64,000 nucleotides of DNA, from positions 40,029,437-40,093,436 of the forward strand of contig NC_071334.1 of the NCBI RefSeq assembly GCF_027744825.2, in the 5' to 3' direction. The notes beneath the pieces were generated by a model. It made no database searches. It had not been told where the DNA came from and saw only the letters and a list, made by a program, of their open reading frames with translations. The number at the start of each line of letters is the position of its first letter. The stretch's first letter is position 1. Shown piece by piece: positions 56,102 through 64,000 of the stretch. The position numbers and the translations under genes are program-made. The DNA comes from Synchiropus splendidus. Its lineage: Eukaryota > Chordata > Actinopteri > Syngnathiformes > Callionymidae.

Positions 56102-58069
56102 ATGTTTCTGCAGGGCCCAATTGTGATTACGGACGGGAACGACAAGGCGGATCAATGGGATCCATGGGGCACAAAGGAGACGAATGTGCTGTTAGCTCTG
56201 GATGTGATCATGGAGCCCCTTGATCCTAAAACCAAAGTCCGCCCTGCAGACATAGGACGCCGTAGAGTTTTTAGTTGGGGACCCTCCACCAAAATGATTG
56301 AATATTGGAGGAATAAGCCCCTCATGAGATTTACAGCAAAAGTATCACGCGGCGTCGTCACTCAAGATCACCGAAAGAAGGTCCAAAAGATATGGGTGCC
56401 CCTCGAAATCAAACCAACGAGAAAGATCGTGTGGTCATTTGAAAAAGAGACCCCGTTCATCCTCCAAGCATGGCCACGTTTCGTGGTAATGTGCCAGGAG
56501 AATGAGCCATTAGTACACTGGCTTCCAGTGGTATGTGCCGAACACTGGGAGTTCACATTCCCAGGGGATGATAAGCTGCCCCCATTGACCACGTACGCCC
56601 TTAGGGTGTACCACTGTACTATAGGACCTGGGCAGACATCCTGGATTGAACAGGGAGGATTTCATCCTCCATATGTGGTGCAGGGAATGGTGTTAAAAAC
56701 GGAACAGGTGGGAGAAGTGTATGATAAAGATTTGGGGTTCATTAGTCCCGCTAGACCTTGGGGGCCGGGAAACATACAGCCAGGTTACCGACGTCCAGGG
56801 GACCAGATTCACCTCCGTGACCCAAACTTACTGATGGTGACTCAGTGGCTAAGAGACGATGTGAGCGTGTATGAGGACTGGGAGGACTTGATACTCAGTG
56901 AACATGGTAGATTATGGCATGGGGGGTTTCGTCTACACCATTATCAGGGAGGATTTTGCCCTCATGGTTACTTCGAGTGGATGAGCAAATTATTGAAAAA
57001 TAGAACAACAGTGACCACCGCATTGGGGTGGCATGTTCAAGGACCAGTCTCATGGCAGAATTTTGCCCAACTGGTAATAAGCGGAAATGAGAAAGAAGCT
57101 CTGGCTGTGTTGAAGGGAGAACGTGACTGGAAGCGCCCTGCTATGCTCGAGCAGTACAAGCAGAGATTTAGGCGCGGTGGGAGGCCCTTTCCTCGGAGAA
57201 CAAATCCGGCGAGACGCTGGGTAGAGAGAGCTGCGACATCCAGAAGCGGTTGGGTATTTCAGTTTGCTTCGCCTCCTGGGCAGGGGAACAACTGTCTGTC
57301 TGATACAGGACCATCTGCTAACTCGGATTCGGGAGCTACTCCCGCCCCAAGGGCACCCAGATGTTCAAGGGCCTCCGTGTCCGTACCAACGTACGTACAC
57401 CTGCAGTCCTTTCCTCGATCACAGCAGAGTGACACCTCGCTAACTGAAGGTGAGACGGATGAAGAAAATCCGAAAGATCAATCAAAATCTCCGGAAGACA
57501 CCGGTGCAACAAATTGCAACTATTGTGAAGGTAATGTAATGACTCTTAAAAATCTACTCCTATGTAAACATGAGGGCCATGTCCTGAACAATTGTCATCA
57601 ATGTGGGTTAAATATGATAAAAAACAAATTTGTCTTCCCAGACTCAAAACAGCTCACAGATGTCCCAGCTAATGTTACCTCCACGGGGTCGGCTGACCCT
57701 GTGAACACATCTTCGGGGTCGGCTGATCCTGTGAACACATCATCTCTGGTGCGTCCGAATACCCCCAGAGTTTCGACCCCTGTTACGCCTGAGCGGAACA
57801 AATACTCTCCTACCACCCCCCGAGCGGAGAGTCCAGATCCCACCATGCCTAATCGTCCGAGCAGAGGAAGCGACCTCACTCCTCCTTCAACGCACGCCGC
57901 CACGACATCTACCGGTAGATCCAAGGAGTCTGCACAGAAATTGTTTGACTACTATATGAATGTGCTGAGAAGGCTGAAGGAGGAAGAATTGAAGGAGCTT
58001 GAGTCCCGAATGAATGAAAAAGATGAGAAAGATGAAGAAGATGAATCGATGGACTTGGACAAATGGTGA
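56102..58069 (+). CDS. 3' accessory ORF, 655 aa, with Cys/His cluster and acidic tail
   Basis: This is the full-length version of the ORF broken in copy 1. The N-terminal 370 residues are Trp-rich and globular-looking. Then comes an Arg-rich patch (RFRRGGRPFPRRTNPARRW, about 355-373). A Cys/His cluster follows: C472, C475, C488, H490, H493, C498, C501. Next are two GSADPVNTSS repeats, a Thr/Pro/Ser-rich stretch and a C-terminal coiled-coil-like, very acidic end (EKDEKDEEDESMDLDKW). Basic patch, possible zinc site and acidic tail together resemble a transcriptional activator, and foamy viruses encode one at this place. This is inference, not recognised homology. The stop is 15 nt before the polypurine tract. 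Confidence 0.65.
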   Translation: MFLQGPIVITDGNDKADQWDPWGTKETNVLLALDVIMEPLDPKTKVRPADIGRRRVFSWGPSTKMIEYWRNKPLMRFTAKVSRGVVTQDHRKKVQKIWVPLEIKPTRKIVWSFEKETPFILQAWPRFVVMCQENEPLVHWLPVVCAEHWEFTFPGDDKLPPLTTYALRVYHCTIGPGQTSWIEQGGFHPPYVVQGMVLKTEQVGEVYDKDLGFISPARPWGPGNIQPGYRRPGDQIHLRDPNLLMVTQWLRDDVSVYEDWEDLILSEHGRLWHGGFRLHHYQGGFCPHGYFEWMSKLLKNRTTVTTALGWHVQGPVSWQNFAQLVISGNEKEALAVLKGERDWKRPAMLEQYKQRFRRGGRPFPRRTNPARRWVERAATSRSGWVFQFASPPGQGNNCLSDTGPSANSDSGATPAPRAPRCSRASVSVPTYVHLQSFPRSQQSDTSLTEGETDEENPKDQSKSPEDTGATNCNYCEGNVMTLKNLLLCKHEGHVLNNCHQCGLNMIKNKFVFPDSKQLTDVPANVTSTGSADPVNTSSGSADPVNTSSLVRPNTPRVSTPVTPERNKYSPTTPRAESPDPTMPNRPSRGSDLTPPSTHAATTSTGRSKESAQKLFDYYMNVLRRLKEEELKELESRMNEKDEKDEEDESMDLDKW

Positions 58070-58083
58070 AGGAGGATATTTTC

Positions 58084-58092
58084 GGAGGGGGA
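58084..58092 (+). promoter_or_regulatory. Polypurine tract of ERV copy 2
   Basis: GGAGGGGGA immediately before the 3' LTR, as in copy 1. Confidence 0.9.
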
Positions 58093-59706
58093 TGTTGTAT
58101 ATACTGGAAAATCGAAAATATTATAACTATGCTTTGCACTTATTATGAGCACTTATTGAATCTGTATGCTTTGCACTTATTATGAGCACTTATTGAATCT
58201 GTATGCTTTGCACTTTTGAACTTGCAGGGCATGCTCTAACCTCAGGGTGAATTTGTAAGCAGAACATGTTTTTAAGCCGAGCTTGCGATTATGGTTAACA
58301 CTTAGAAGGAACGTTGTATTAATAGAACCTTGTGGTCTTCACTTAGAACATAAGTTACATTTATCAAAACAATGAAACTAACACTCAGCATGTTCAAAGA
58401 ATCTAAAACATCTGCATAAGACATAAGGGGTGTATCTAATGAAGTTAAAAACTTTCCACTAAGGACGACAGCTAGAACACGTGATGAAAATTAAAACTTT
58501 CCACTGAAGATGACAAGAACACGTCACCCATTAATGACGCATTGGGGGATTGTTTATTGAAATCGGCAATGTTGCTATAAAGGTCTAGGATAAACTGACC
58601 TCTCTCTCGCTCTTGATCCACGCTTTTGGCTTTATCCGTTTGCTGTAAGGTCTTGTATCTTAACTTGGGACGGTGCTCATGCTCTTGCTCTTAGGCCATT
58701 TGATTTAACTCTTTTTGTTGTTCTCTTATGGTTTTTTATTATTGATTGGTTGATTTTTATGATTAATTCTTTTGACTTATCTCATTTATTGCATATACTT
58801 TGAATATATTTTTTAGGATCTTTGACTTAATCCTTTTTATTGTGTATGCATTTTGATTATATGATTTTTGACATTTATGCATGTGCACTAGCGTCTGGCA
58901 GTGCCTTTGACTTTGTTGGGTATTAGCGTCTGGCAATACCCTTGAGTTTATTGATGTTTATTGATTTTATTGCTTTTATTATCCTTTTTTGAATTTTATT
59001 GTTTTATTACCCTTTTATCATTTTTGTATTGAATTTGATTCTTTATTGATTTTACTGTTTTGTCATCCTTTTTATCAATTTTTTGGAGAAATACTTTTGA
59101 CATAAAAACAAAATAAAACTGAGTACGAATTAAGTACTGAAAAGGCACAACGGCATTGATCCCTGACTACTAAAGAATCGACTGGCTCCTGTACTACCAT
59201 CAACTGGGTTATAGGTGAGTTAATGCTGGATTGAATTAATGTTTGATTCCCTTTCCTGTGCACATGTAGTGAATGTCTCGACTGGTAGCATTATTCCATC
59301 CTGAATTATTATGTCAATGATAAAGTGGTAGTTCAGAAGGTTGAGGTAATATTTTATTTAAGGAATGGATTGAGGATCTAATCATGTGTCCCTAAACGAA
59401 GCTAAGTAAAGAGACTACGGTAGAATGTGTAGCATTGTAAGGTCAAGAACCTGTTTCTCAACAGGTCGGGCGAATTAAATAACCCGCTCAGTGAAGCGCC
59501 GACACTACTCACTAATATAATAGGTGAAGTTGATACATCTATTATAGTTTTAGAACCGTGTCTGCAACAAGAGGCTGACTGAGTTGACCACACGAGGGGG
59601 CCCTTTACCAGAGAGGCAAAGGGAGGTAGTGTACTCGGAACTAGGGACGGCTTGTTACAGCCAATTGCCCTGTACACAAAACCTTGAAATCCAAAACCCG
59701 GCGACA
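58093..59706 (+). repeat. 3' LTR of ERV copy 2 (1614 bp)
   Basis: Same ends and length as the other three LTRs. It has TATA at 58576 and the diagnostic G at 59599, shared only with the 3' LTR of copy 1. Confidence 0.95.
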
Positions 59707-59711
59707 GGTTT
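59707..59711. repeat. Target-site duplication, right, ERV copy 2
   Basis: GGTTT follows the terminal CA and runs into CGGAACGCC of the satellite. Confidence 0.9.
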
Positions 59712-60672
59712 CGGAACGCCAAACATAAAGGTGTTGATAACTTTCGAAAAACACTTCAGACAGCTTAGATTTGATGTGCACCTACTAGAAAGGCCCTTTC
59801 TGCTATAGTGGGAGGTTAAAATTTCATGTTCTGAAGCTTCCCTGAAAAGTTATGGCACAATGCGTAAAAACGCTTTTCAGCCTGAGATAAGGTGGGTTTC
59901 GGAACGCCAAACATAAAAGTGTTAATAACTTTCGAAAAACACTTCAGACAGCTTAGATTTGATGTGCAACTACTAGAAAGACCCTTTCTGCTATAGTGGG
60001 AGGCTAAAATTTCATATTCTGAAGCTTCCCTGAAAAGTTATGGCACAATGCACAAAAACGCTTTTCAGCCTGAGATAAGGTGGGTTTCGGAACGCCAAAC
60101 ATAAAAGTGTTAATAACTTTCGAAAAACACTTCAGACAGCTAATATTTGATGTACAACTACTAGAAAGACCCTTTCTGCTATAGTGGGAGGTTAAAATTT
60201 CATGTTCTGAAGCTTCCCTGAAAAGTTATGGCACAATGCACAAAAACGCTTTTCAGCCTGAGATAAGGTGGGTTTCGGAACGCCAAATATAAAAGTGTTG
60301 ATAACTTTCGAAAAACACTTCAGACAGCTTAGATTTGATGTGCAACTACGAGAAAGACCCTTTCTGCTACAGTGGGAGGTTAAAATTTCATGTTCTGAAT
60401 CTTCCATGAAAAGTTATGGCACCATGCACAAAAACGCTTTTCAGCCTGAGATAAGGTGGGTTTCGGAACGCCAAACATAAAAGTGTTGATAACTTTCGAA
60501 AAACACTTCAGACAGCTTAGATTTGATGTGCACCTACTAGAAAGGCCCTTTCTGCTATAGTGGGAGGTTAAAATTTCATGTTCTGAAGCTTCCCTGAAAA
60601 GTTATGGCACAATGCACAAAAACGCTTTTCAGCCTGAGATAAGGTGGGTTTCGGAACGCCAAACATAAAAGT
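59707..60672. repeat. 188-bp satellite, block 3 (about 5 monomers)
   Basis: It is colinear with 656-1620 and 29813-30780, including the variants AAACATAAAGGTG, CATATTCTG, CAAATATAAAAG and CTACAGTGGG. It is interrupted after AAACATAAAAGT by the LTR of the Gypsy element. Short ORFs in this block are satellite read-through, not genes. Confidence 0.95.
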
Positions 60673-60831
60673 TGTGATATTTTCCTTTTGGTGATATGGT
60701 AAAACTCCAAACACTGACGACACTGACTTGTGTATTTTCTGTTTATTTCTCCATCATCGATCACATCCCACAACTCCCGTTCTCGCGTGACGTTAAACAC
60801 TTACGGTGGTCCAAGTGACCCGGATGTTACA
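60673..60831 (-). repeat. 3' LTR of the Gypsy element (159 bp)
   Basis: On the minus strand it begins TGTAACATCCGGGTCACTTG and ends GGAAAATATCACA, giving TG...CA ends. Its right side is next to the polypurine tract and its left side is next to satellite. An LTR of about 160 bp is short, as in some mag-like elements. The boundary rests on one copy because the 5' LTR is not in the window. Confidence 0.75.
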
Positions 60832-60843
60832 TCTCCCTTCTTA
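60832..60843 (-). promoter_or_regulatory. Polypurine tract of the Gypsy element
   Basis: On the minus strand TAAGAAGGGAGA directly precedes the LTR terminal TG. The remaining 164 bp up to the pol stop are an AT-rich 3' untranslated stretch with nothing else recognisable. Confidence 0.75.
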
Positions 60844-61007
60844 ACAAAATAAAATCTATTTTATTTTGACACAATGAAACAAATGCACTGAAAACAAAAC
60901 ACTGACTTTTAAACCGTTAACAAGTGCTGCATAACAGATTAAACAGGCTTTACGTATATCTGTAGAGAATACAAGTGCATTTCAAAAGCATAACAATTAA
61001 CAAATGT

Positions 61008-63995
61008 TTAGAGATCTAGTATTTGTCTCGGCTTGATGGTACGGCCGGTTCTGGTGGTGTAGCTGGGTAGCTGGCTGACAAGTGGTGGTTGATCCACAGG
61101 CTCTGGCTGTGGGGGTTGCGCGTCTCTGTCGGGTGATTGCTGCGCGTTGCTGTTCGGTGTATGTTGAGTGTTTCTGGTGGGCGTCTGTGGGGCGTCCGTG
61201 ATGTCTGGATTTTCTTGTCTCGCATGGAGATGCCGTCTGTTGCGTCGGAACATCTGACCTTCATTTGTTTGTATGTGATAGCTTCTCTGTGTATCTGCCA
61301 CTTGTGTCACTATGGCCGGCTTCCAGGAACCGTCATCTTGCTGGTAACGGACAGGTGTGCCAACAGGTAGACGGGGTAGTGGTCTTGCTGATCTGTTATA
61401 ATATTTTTGCTGGCGGCTCTGACACACCTCTCTCCTCTCGTGTACAGCTTTCAGATGTGCAACTCGTGGTTTCAGCTGTCTCACAGTCATTGGGAGTACT
61501 GAGCGGAGTCTACGGCTCATCAGAAGTTGGGCGGGGGATTTTAGATTGTCCACCGGTGTGTTCCTGTACTCTAACATGCCCATATAGTGGTCCTTATTTC
61601 CAGCTTTAGCCTTGTCTAGAATGAGTTTGGCAGTCTGGACTGTTTTTTCAGCAAGGCCATTACTTTGTGGGTAACGCGGGCTTGAAGTGATGTGCTTGAA
61701 GTCCCACTCCTCCGAGAAAAGGCGAAACTCTGTCGAGCTGTAGCATGGTCCATTGTCACTGATCACCGAGTCAGGGATGCCATGTCGTGCGAACGCTGCT
61801 TTGCACTTTGCTATGATAGCAGTCGAGGTGCAGCTGGTTAGTTTCTCCATCTCGAAGTATCTACTGTAGTAGTCCACGATGACGATGAAGTCCTGCGAGT
61901 TCCATGTAAATAGATCAGTTCCAATAACTTGCCATGGTCTCTCTGGTATGGGATACGAGATGAGCGGCTCTCTGATGTTGGAACTTCGTCGTTCTTGACA
62001 TATGTCGCACTCTGCAACGGAGGCCTCGATTTGTTTAGACATGCCGGGCCAGAAAAGGATGTCACGAGCACGGCTTTTACTCTTTTCTATACCCATATGT
62101 CCAGTGTGGATGCGGGCGATCATGGCAGCTCTTAGTGCGTGAGGGATTATGATTTTTTCACCTTTGAACATTAAGTTGTCGGCTTCACTTATTTCATCCC
62201 TGTGGTTCCAATATTCCTGGATGTTGGCTGGGCACTTTCTTCTCTCGTCGGGCCACCCTGATTTCACAGTATTTTTTAGTGTAGTGAGCTGGATGTCTCT
62301 GAACGTTGCCTCTTTGATTTCCTGTAGCTTGGTCTTGCTCACCGGGACGTTGCTGATGAGGGTGTGCACTTGTGCCTCTAATCCTTCTGTTATACGGTTG
62401 TCGTGGTGTTGGATCGACTTACGTGACAGGGTGTCAGCCACAGGTATATCCTTTCCAGGAAGGTGTGTGATCTGGATGTTGTATCGCTGTAGTTGTAGTA
62501 TCATCCTTTGAAGCCGTGGGGGCGCTGCGGCCAAAGGTTTGCGTAAAATGGCTTCCAAAGGTTTGTGATCTGACTCAACAATGACCCTTCTTCCGTACAT
62601 GTATTCGTGGAAGCGTTTGCACCCGAACAGTACTGCATACAGCTCTTTTTCTATCTGAGCGTAGTTTTCTTCTGTGCTGTTTAGTGATTTGGATGCATAT
62701 GCCACTGGTCTTCCCTCTTGGAGCATGACGGCTCCCAAACCGTATTTCGAAGCGTCGACCTGGAGCCTCAACTCCTTCTGGGGGTCGAAAAACGCAAGCA
62801 CCGGGTGGTGTGTTATCAGGTCTTTTATGTGCTTGAATGTCTCATCATGATGGGGGTCCCATGTAAAGTCGTTTTCTTGTTTGAGTATCTGCCGCAGGGG
62901 TGAGTTTATCTGGGACAGGTTTGGGGCAAATCGGGCCAAGTAATTGATCATCCCCAGTATGGTCTCCAGCTCTGCTTTGTTCTTTGGCGGTGGCATCTCT
63001 GTGATGGCTTTTACCTTAGCAGGGTCTGGTTTGATGCCTTCACTTGACAGCGTATGTCCAAAATAACTGACCTCTGGAACGCAGATCTGACATTTCTCGG
63101 GATTCAGTCGCACTCCTCTTTCTCGTGTACGCTGTAACATGGCTCGAAGATTTTCGTTGTGCTCTTCTTTCGTCTTCCCGAACACCAGGATGTCGTCCAC
63201 TATTGCTGCAACTCCGTTGAGCCCTTCATACGTCTCATCAACACGTCTCTGGAACTCATCTTGGGCTGAATTGAGCCCAAATGGTAGCCTTAGGAATCGA
63301 TACCGACCAAACGGGGTGTTGAAAGTTGTCATCTTGGATGAATCTGTGCATAGTTTGATGGTCCAGTAGCCAGATCTAGCATCCAGGACGCTGAAAAACT
63401 GTGCTCCAGCCAGTTTTGTTGTGACGTCCTCTAGTGTTGGAAGTGGGTAGTGCGGCCTTTTGATGGCTTTGTTGAGGTCCCTGGGGTCAAGACACACTCT
63501 AAGCTTTCCACTGTGTGGTTTTTCTACTACCACCAATGCGTTCACCCACTCAGTGGGCTCGGTCACTTTGCATATTATGTTGGACTTCTCCATCTGGTCG
63601 AGCTCTTGTTTCAGTCTGTCGCGCAGTGCAATGGGGACACGACGTGGTGGATACGCCACAGGCGTGGCTTCCGGGTCAATATGGAGGCGACATTCTCCTG
63701 GGAATTCTCCTATTCCTTGGAACACATCAGCATATTCTTTTAAAAGACCCTGTGCGTCGTCTTCTTTCTCCACTGCAAATATTAATTTGATCAGGTCCAA
63801 ATCCAAACTGGCCCTCATGCTCAGTATGGGTGGCGCTTCTGTGTCGACGATATGGAATTCCAGCATACTTGACCGGTCTTTGTAGCTACATTTGAGCTGG
63901 CAGGTGCCCCTCACTTTCAGCTGCTCACCTCCATACGTTGTGAGTCTTTGTGTAGCTGGTTTGAGTCTCATATTTTTGAATAAACGTCGAAACAT
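61008..63995 (-). CDS. pol: Gypsy Pol polyprotein, partial (at least 995 aa)
   Basis: The frame is open to the window edge, so the ATG at 63995 is probably not the true start. Residues 1-70 look like the end of an aspartic protease. Reverse transcriptase spans about 115-330, with D205 in VLDARSGY and the active-site pair D267-D268 in AIVDDIL. RNase H spans about 395-525, with D414 in LQVDASKYGLGAV, E449/E451 and D476 in VESDHKPL. The integrase zinc region has H630/H633 and C663/C666, and its core has D694, D747 and E783 (35 residues between the last two). A C-terminal part (VGTPVRYQQDDGSWKPAIV) and a Pro/Gln-rich tail ending RTGRTIKPRQILDL complete it. All catalytic residues are present, so the enzyme may be functional. 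It resembles K02A2.6-like or mag-type Pol common in fish genomes. Confidence 0.95.
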   Translation of the reverse strand: MFRRLFKNMRLKPATQRLTTYGGEQLKVRGTCQLKCSYKDRSSMLEFHIVDTEAPPILSMRASLDLDLIKLIFAVEKEDDAQGLLKEYADVFQGIGEFPGECRLHIDPEATPVAYPPRRVPIALRDRLKQELDQMEKSNIICKVTEPTEWVNALVVVEKPHSGKLRVCLDPRDLNKAIKRPHYPLPTLEDVTTKLAGAQFFSVLDARSGYWTIKLCTDSSKMTTFNTPFGRYRFLRLPFGLNSAQDEFQRRVDETYEGLNGVAAIVDDILVFGKTKEEHNENLRAMLQRTRERGVRLNPEKCQICVPEVSYFGHTLSSEGIKPDPAKVKAITEMPPPKNKAELETILGMINYLARFAPNLSQINSPLRQILKQENDFTWDPHHDETFKHIKDLITHHPVLAFFDPQKELRLQVDASKYGLGAVMLQEGRPVAYASKSLNSTEENYAQIEKELYAVLFGCKRFHEYMYGRRVIVESDHKPLEAILRKPLAAAPPRLQRMILQLQRYNIQITHLPGKDIPVADTLSRKSIQHHDNRITEGLEAQVHTLISNVPVSKTKLQEIKEATFRDIQLTTLKNTVKSGWPDERRKCPANIQEYWNHRDEISEADNLMFKGEKIIIPHALRAAMIARIHTGHMGIEKSKSRARDILFWPGMSKQIEASVAECDICQERRSSNIREPLISYPIPERPWQVIGTDLFTWNSQDFIVIVDYYSRYFEMEKLTSCTSTAIIAKCKAAFARHGIPDSVISDNGPCYSSTEFRLFSEEWDFKHITSSPRYPQSNGLAEKTVQTAKLILDKAKAGNKDHYMGMLEYRNTPVDNLKSPAQLLMSRRLRSVLPMTVRQLKPRVAHLKAVHERREVCQSRQQKYYNRSARPLPRLPVGTPVRYQQDDGSWKPAIVTQVADTQRSYHIQTNEGQMFRRNRRHLHARQENPDITDAPQTPTRNTQHTPNSNAQQSPDRDAQPPQPEPVDQPPLVSQLPSYTTRTGRTIKPRQILDL

Positions 63996-64000
63996 GACAT

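Larger units (their letters stand above)
45038..59706 (+). mobile_element. Endogenous retrovirus copy 2 (14669 bp), the more intact copy
   Basis: It has the same organisation as the provirus at 15128-29812 and is 16 bp shorter, accounted for by a 6-bp difference in gag and a 10-bp difference in the last ORF. All major frames present in the element are open here. It is inserted at the identical satellite base with the identical target duplication and shares the 5'/3' LTR C/G difference, so it is a duplicate of the same insertion rather than an independent one. By eye the two LTRs differ at just that one position. Confidence 0.95.
60673..64000 (-). mobile_element. Ty3/Gypsy (Metaviridae) retrotransposon, minus strand, cut by the window edge
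   Basis: The element reads right to left: pol, short 3' untranslated region, polypurine tract and a short LTR that abuts the satellite at 60672/60673. Only the 3' part is in the window. Domain order (reverse transcriptase, RNase H, integrase) is that of Ty3/Gypsy. The pol frame is uninterrupted, so the copy is probably young. The insertion lies inside a satellite monomer; the bases next to it (AAAGT) may be the target duplication, but the partner is outside the window. Confidence 0.93.

Noticed and set aside
45038..59706. Independent second integration of the same virus
   Set aside because: The same base of the monomer, the same target duplication, the same pol and env rearrangements, a shared 5'/3' LTR difference and colinear flanks make segmental duplication far more likely.
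29813..59706. Simple assembly duplication of one 30-kb segment
   Set aside because: The copies differ by a nonsense change, a 6-bp and a 10-bp indel, several substitutions and a differently ordered satellite block. Collapse or expansion errors within the satellite itself cannot be excluded.
61137..63885. Plus-strand ORFs at 61137-63885
   Set aside because: They are antisense to the uninterrupted Gypsy pol frame and show no domain.

Overview
The window looks like heterochromatic DNA from a vertebrate, most likely a teleost fish. It is dominated by a 188-bp tandem satellite that carries two near-identical copies of one large endogenous retrovirus (ERV). At its right edge is a Ty3/Gypsy (Metaviridae) retrotransposon of a type common in fish. 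There is no ordinary single-copy cellular gene. The cellular-looking coding sequence (linker histone, p53-family, Notch) lies inside the ERV as intron-less fragments. The teleost call rests on those fragments and is an inference.

Layout: satellite block 1 (1-15127); ERV copy 1 (15128-29812); satellite block 2 (29813-45037); ERV copy 2 (45038-59706); a short satellite block 3 (59707-60672); and a minus-strand Gypsy element entering from the right (60673-64000, cut by the window edge). Both ERVs sit at the same base of the satellite monomer, have the same 5-bp target duplication GGTTT and 1614-bp LTRs, and share a diagnostic 5'/3' LTR difference. They are therefore one insertion duplicated together with about 15 kb of satellite. 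The matching unoccupied site is still present at 656-660.

The ERV (14.7 kb) reads: LTR, tRNA-Lys3-type primer binding site, leader, a very long gag (1184 aa) whose N-terminus looks like a macro domain, and a pol reduced to the integrase C-terminal part. Then come an unrecognised 532-aa ORF and an env gene whose middle is replaced by host-derived pieces. In order these are linker histone H1, a p53 DNA-binding-domain piece and an unidentified piece, all fused in frame behind the env leader. Next come a Notch signal peptide with first EGF and a Notch EGF array, and then the env membrane-proximal end. A 216-aa multi-pass membrane ORF, a 655-aa ORF with a Cys/His cluster and acidic tail, a polypurine tract and the 3' LTR follow. 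The Env leader type, the gag without a zinc knuckle and the 3' accessory ORFs suggest a spumavirus-like (foamy-like) lineage, but the assignment is tentative.

The most interesting point is that this is a replication-defective, transducing-type retrovirus fixed in a germline. It lost protease, reverse transcriptase, RNase H and most of env, and it carries fragments of chromatin, tumour-suppressor and Notch genes, much like acute transforming retroviruses. Copy 2 keeps every major ORF open. Copy 1 has one nonsense change and one 10-bp frameshift. All identifications were made by eye from the sequence.
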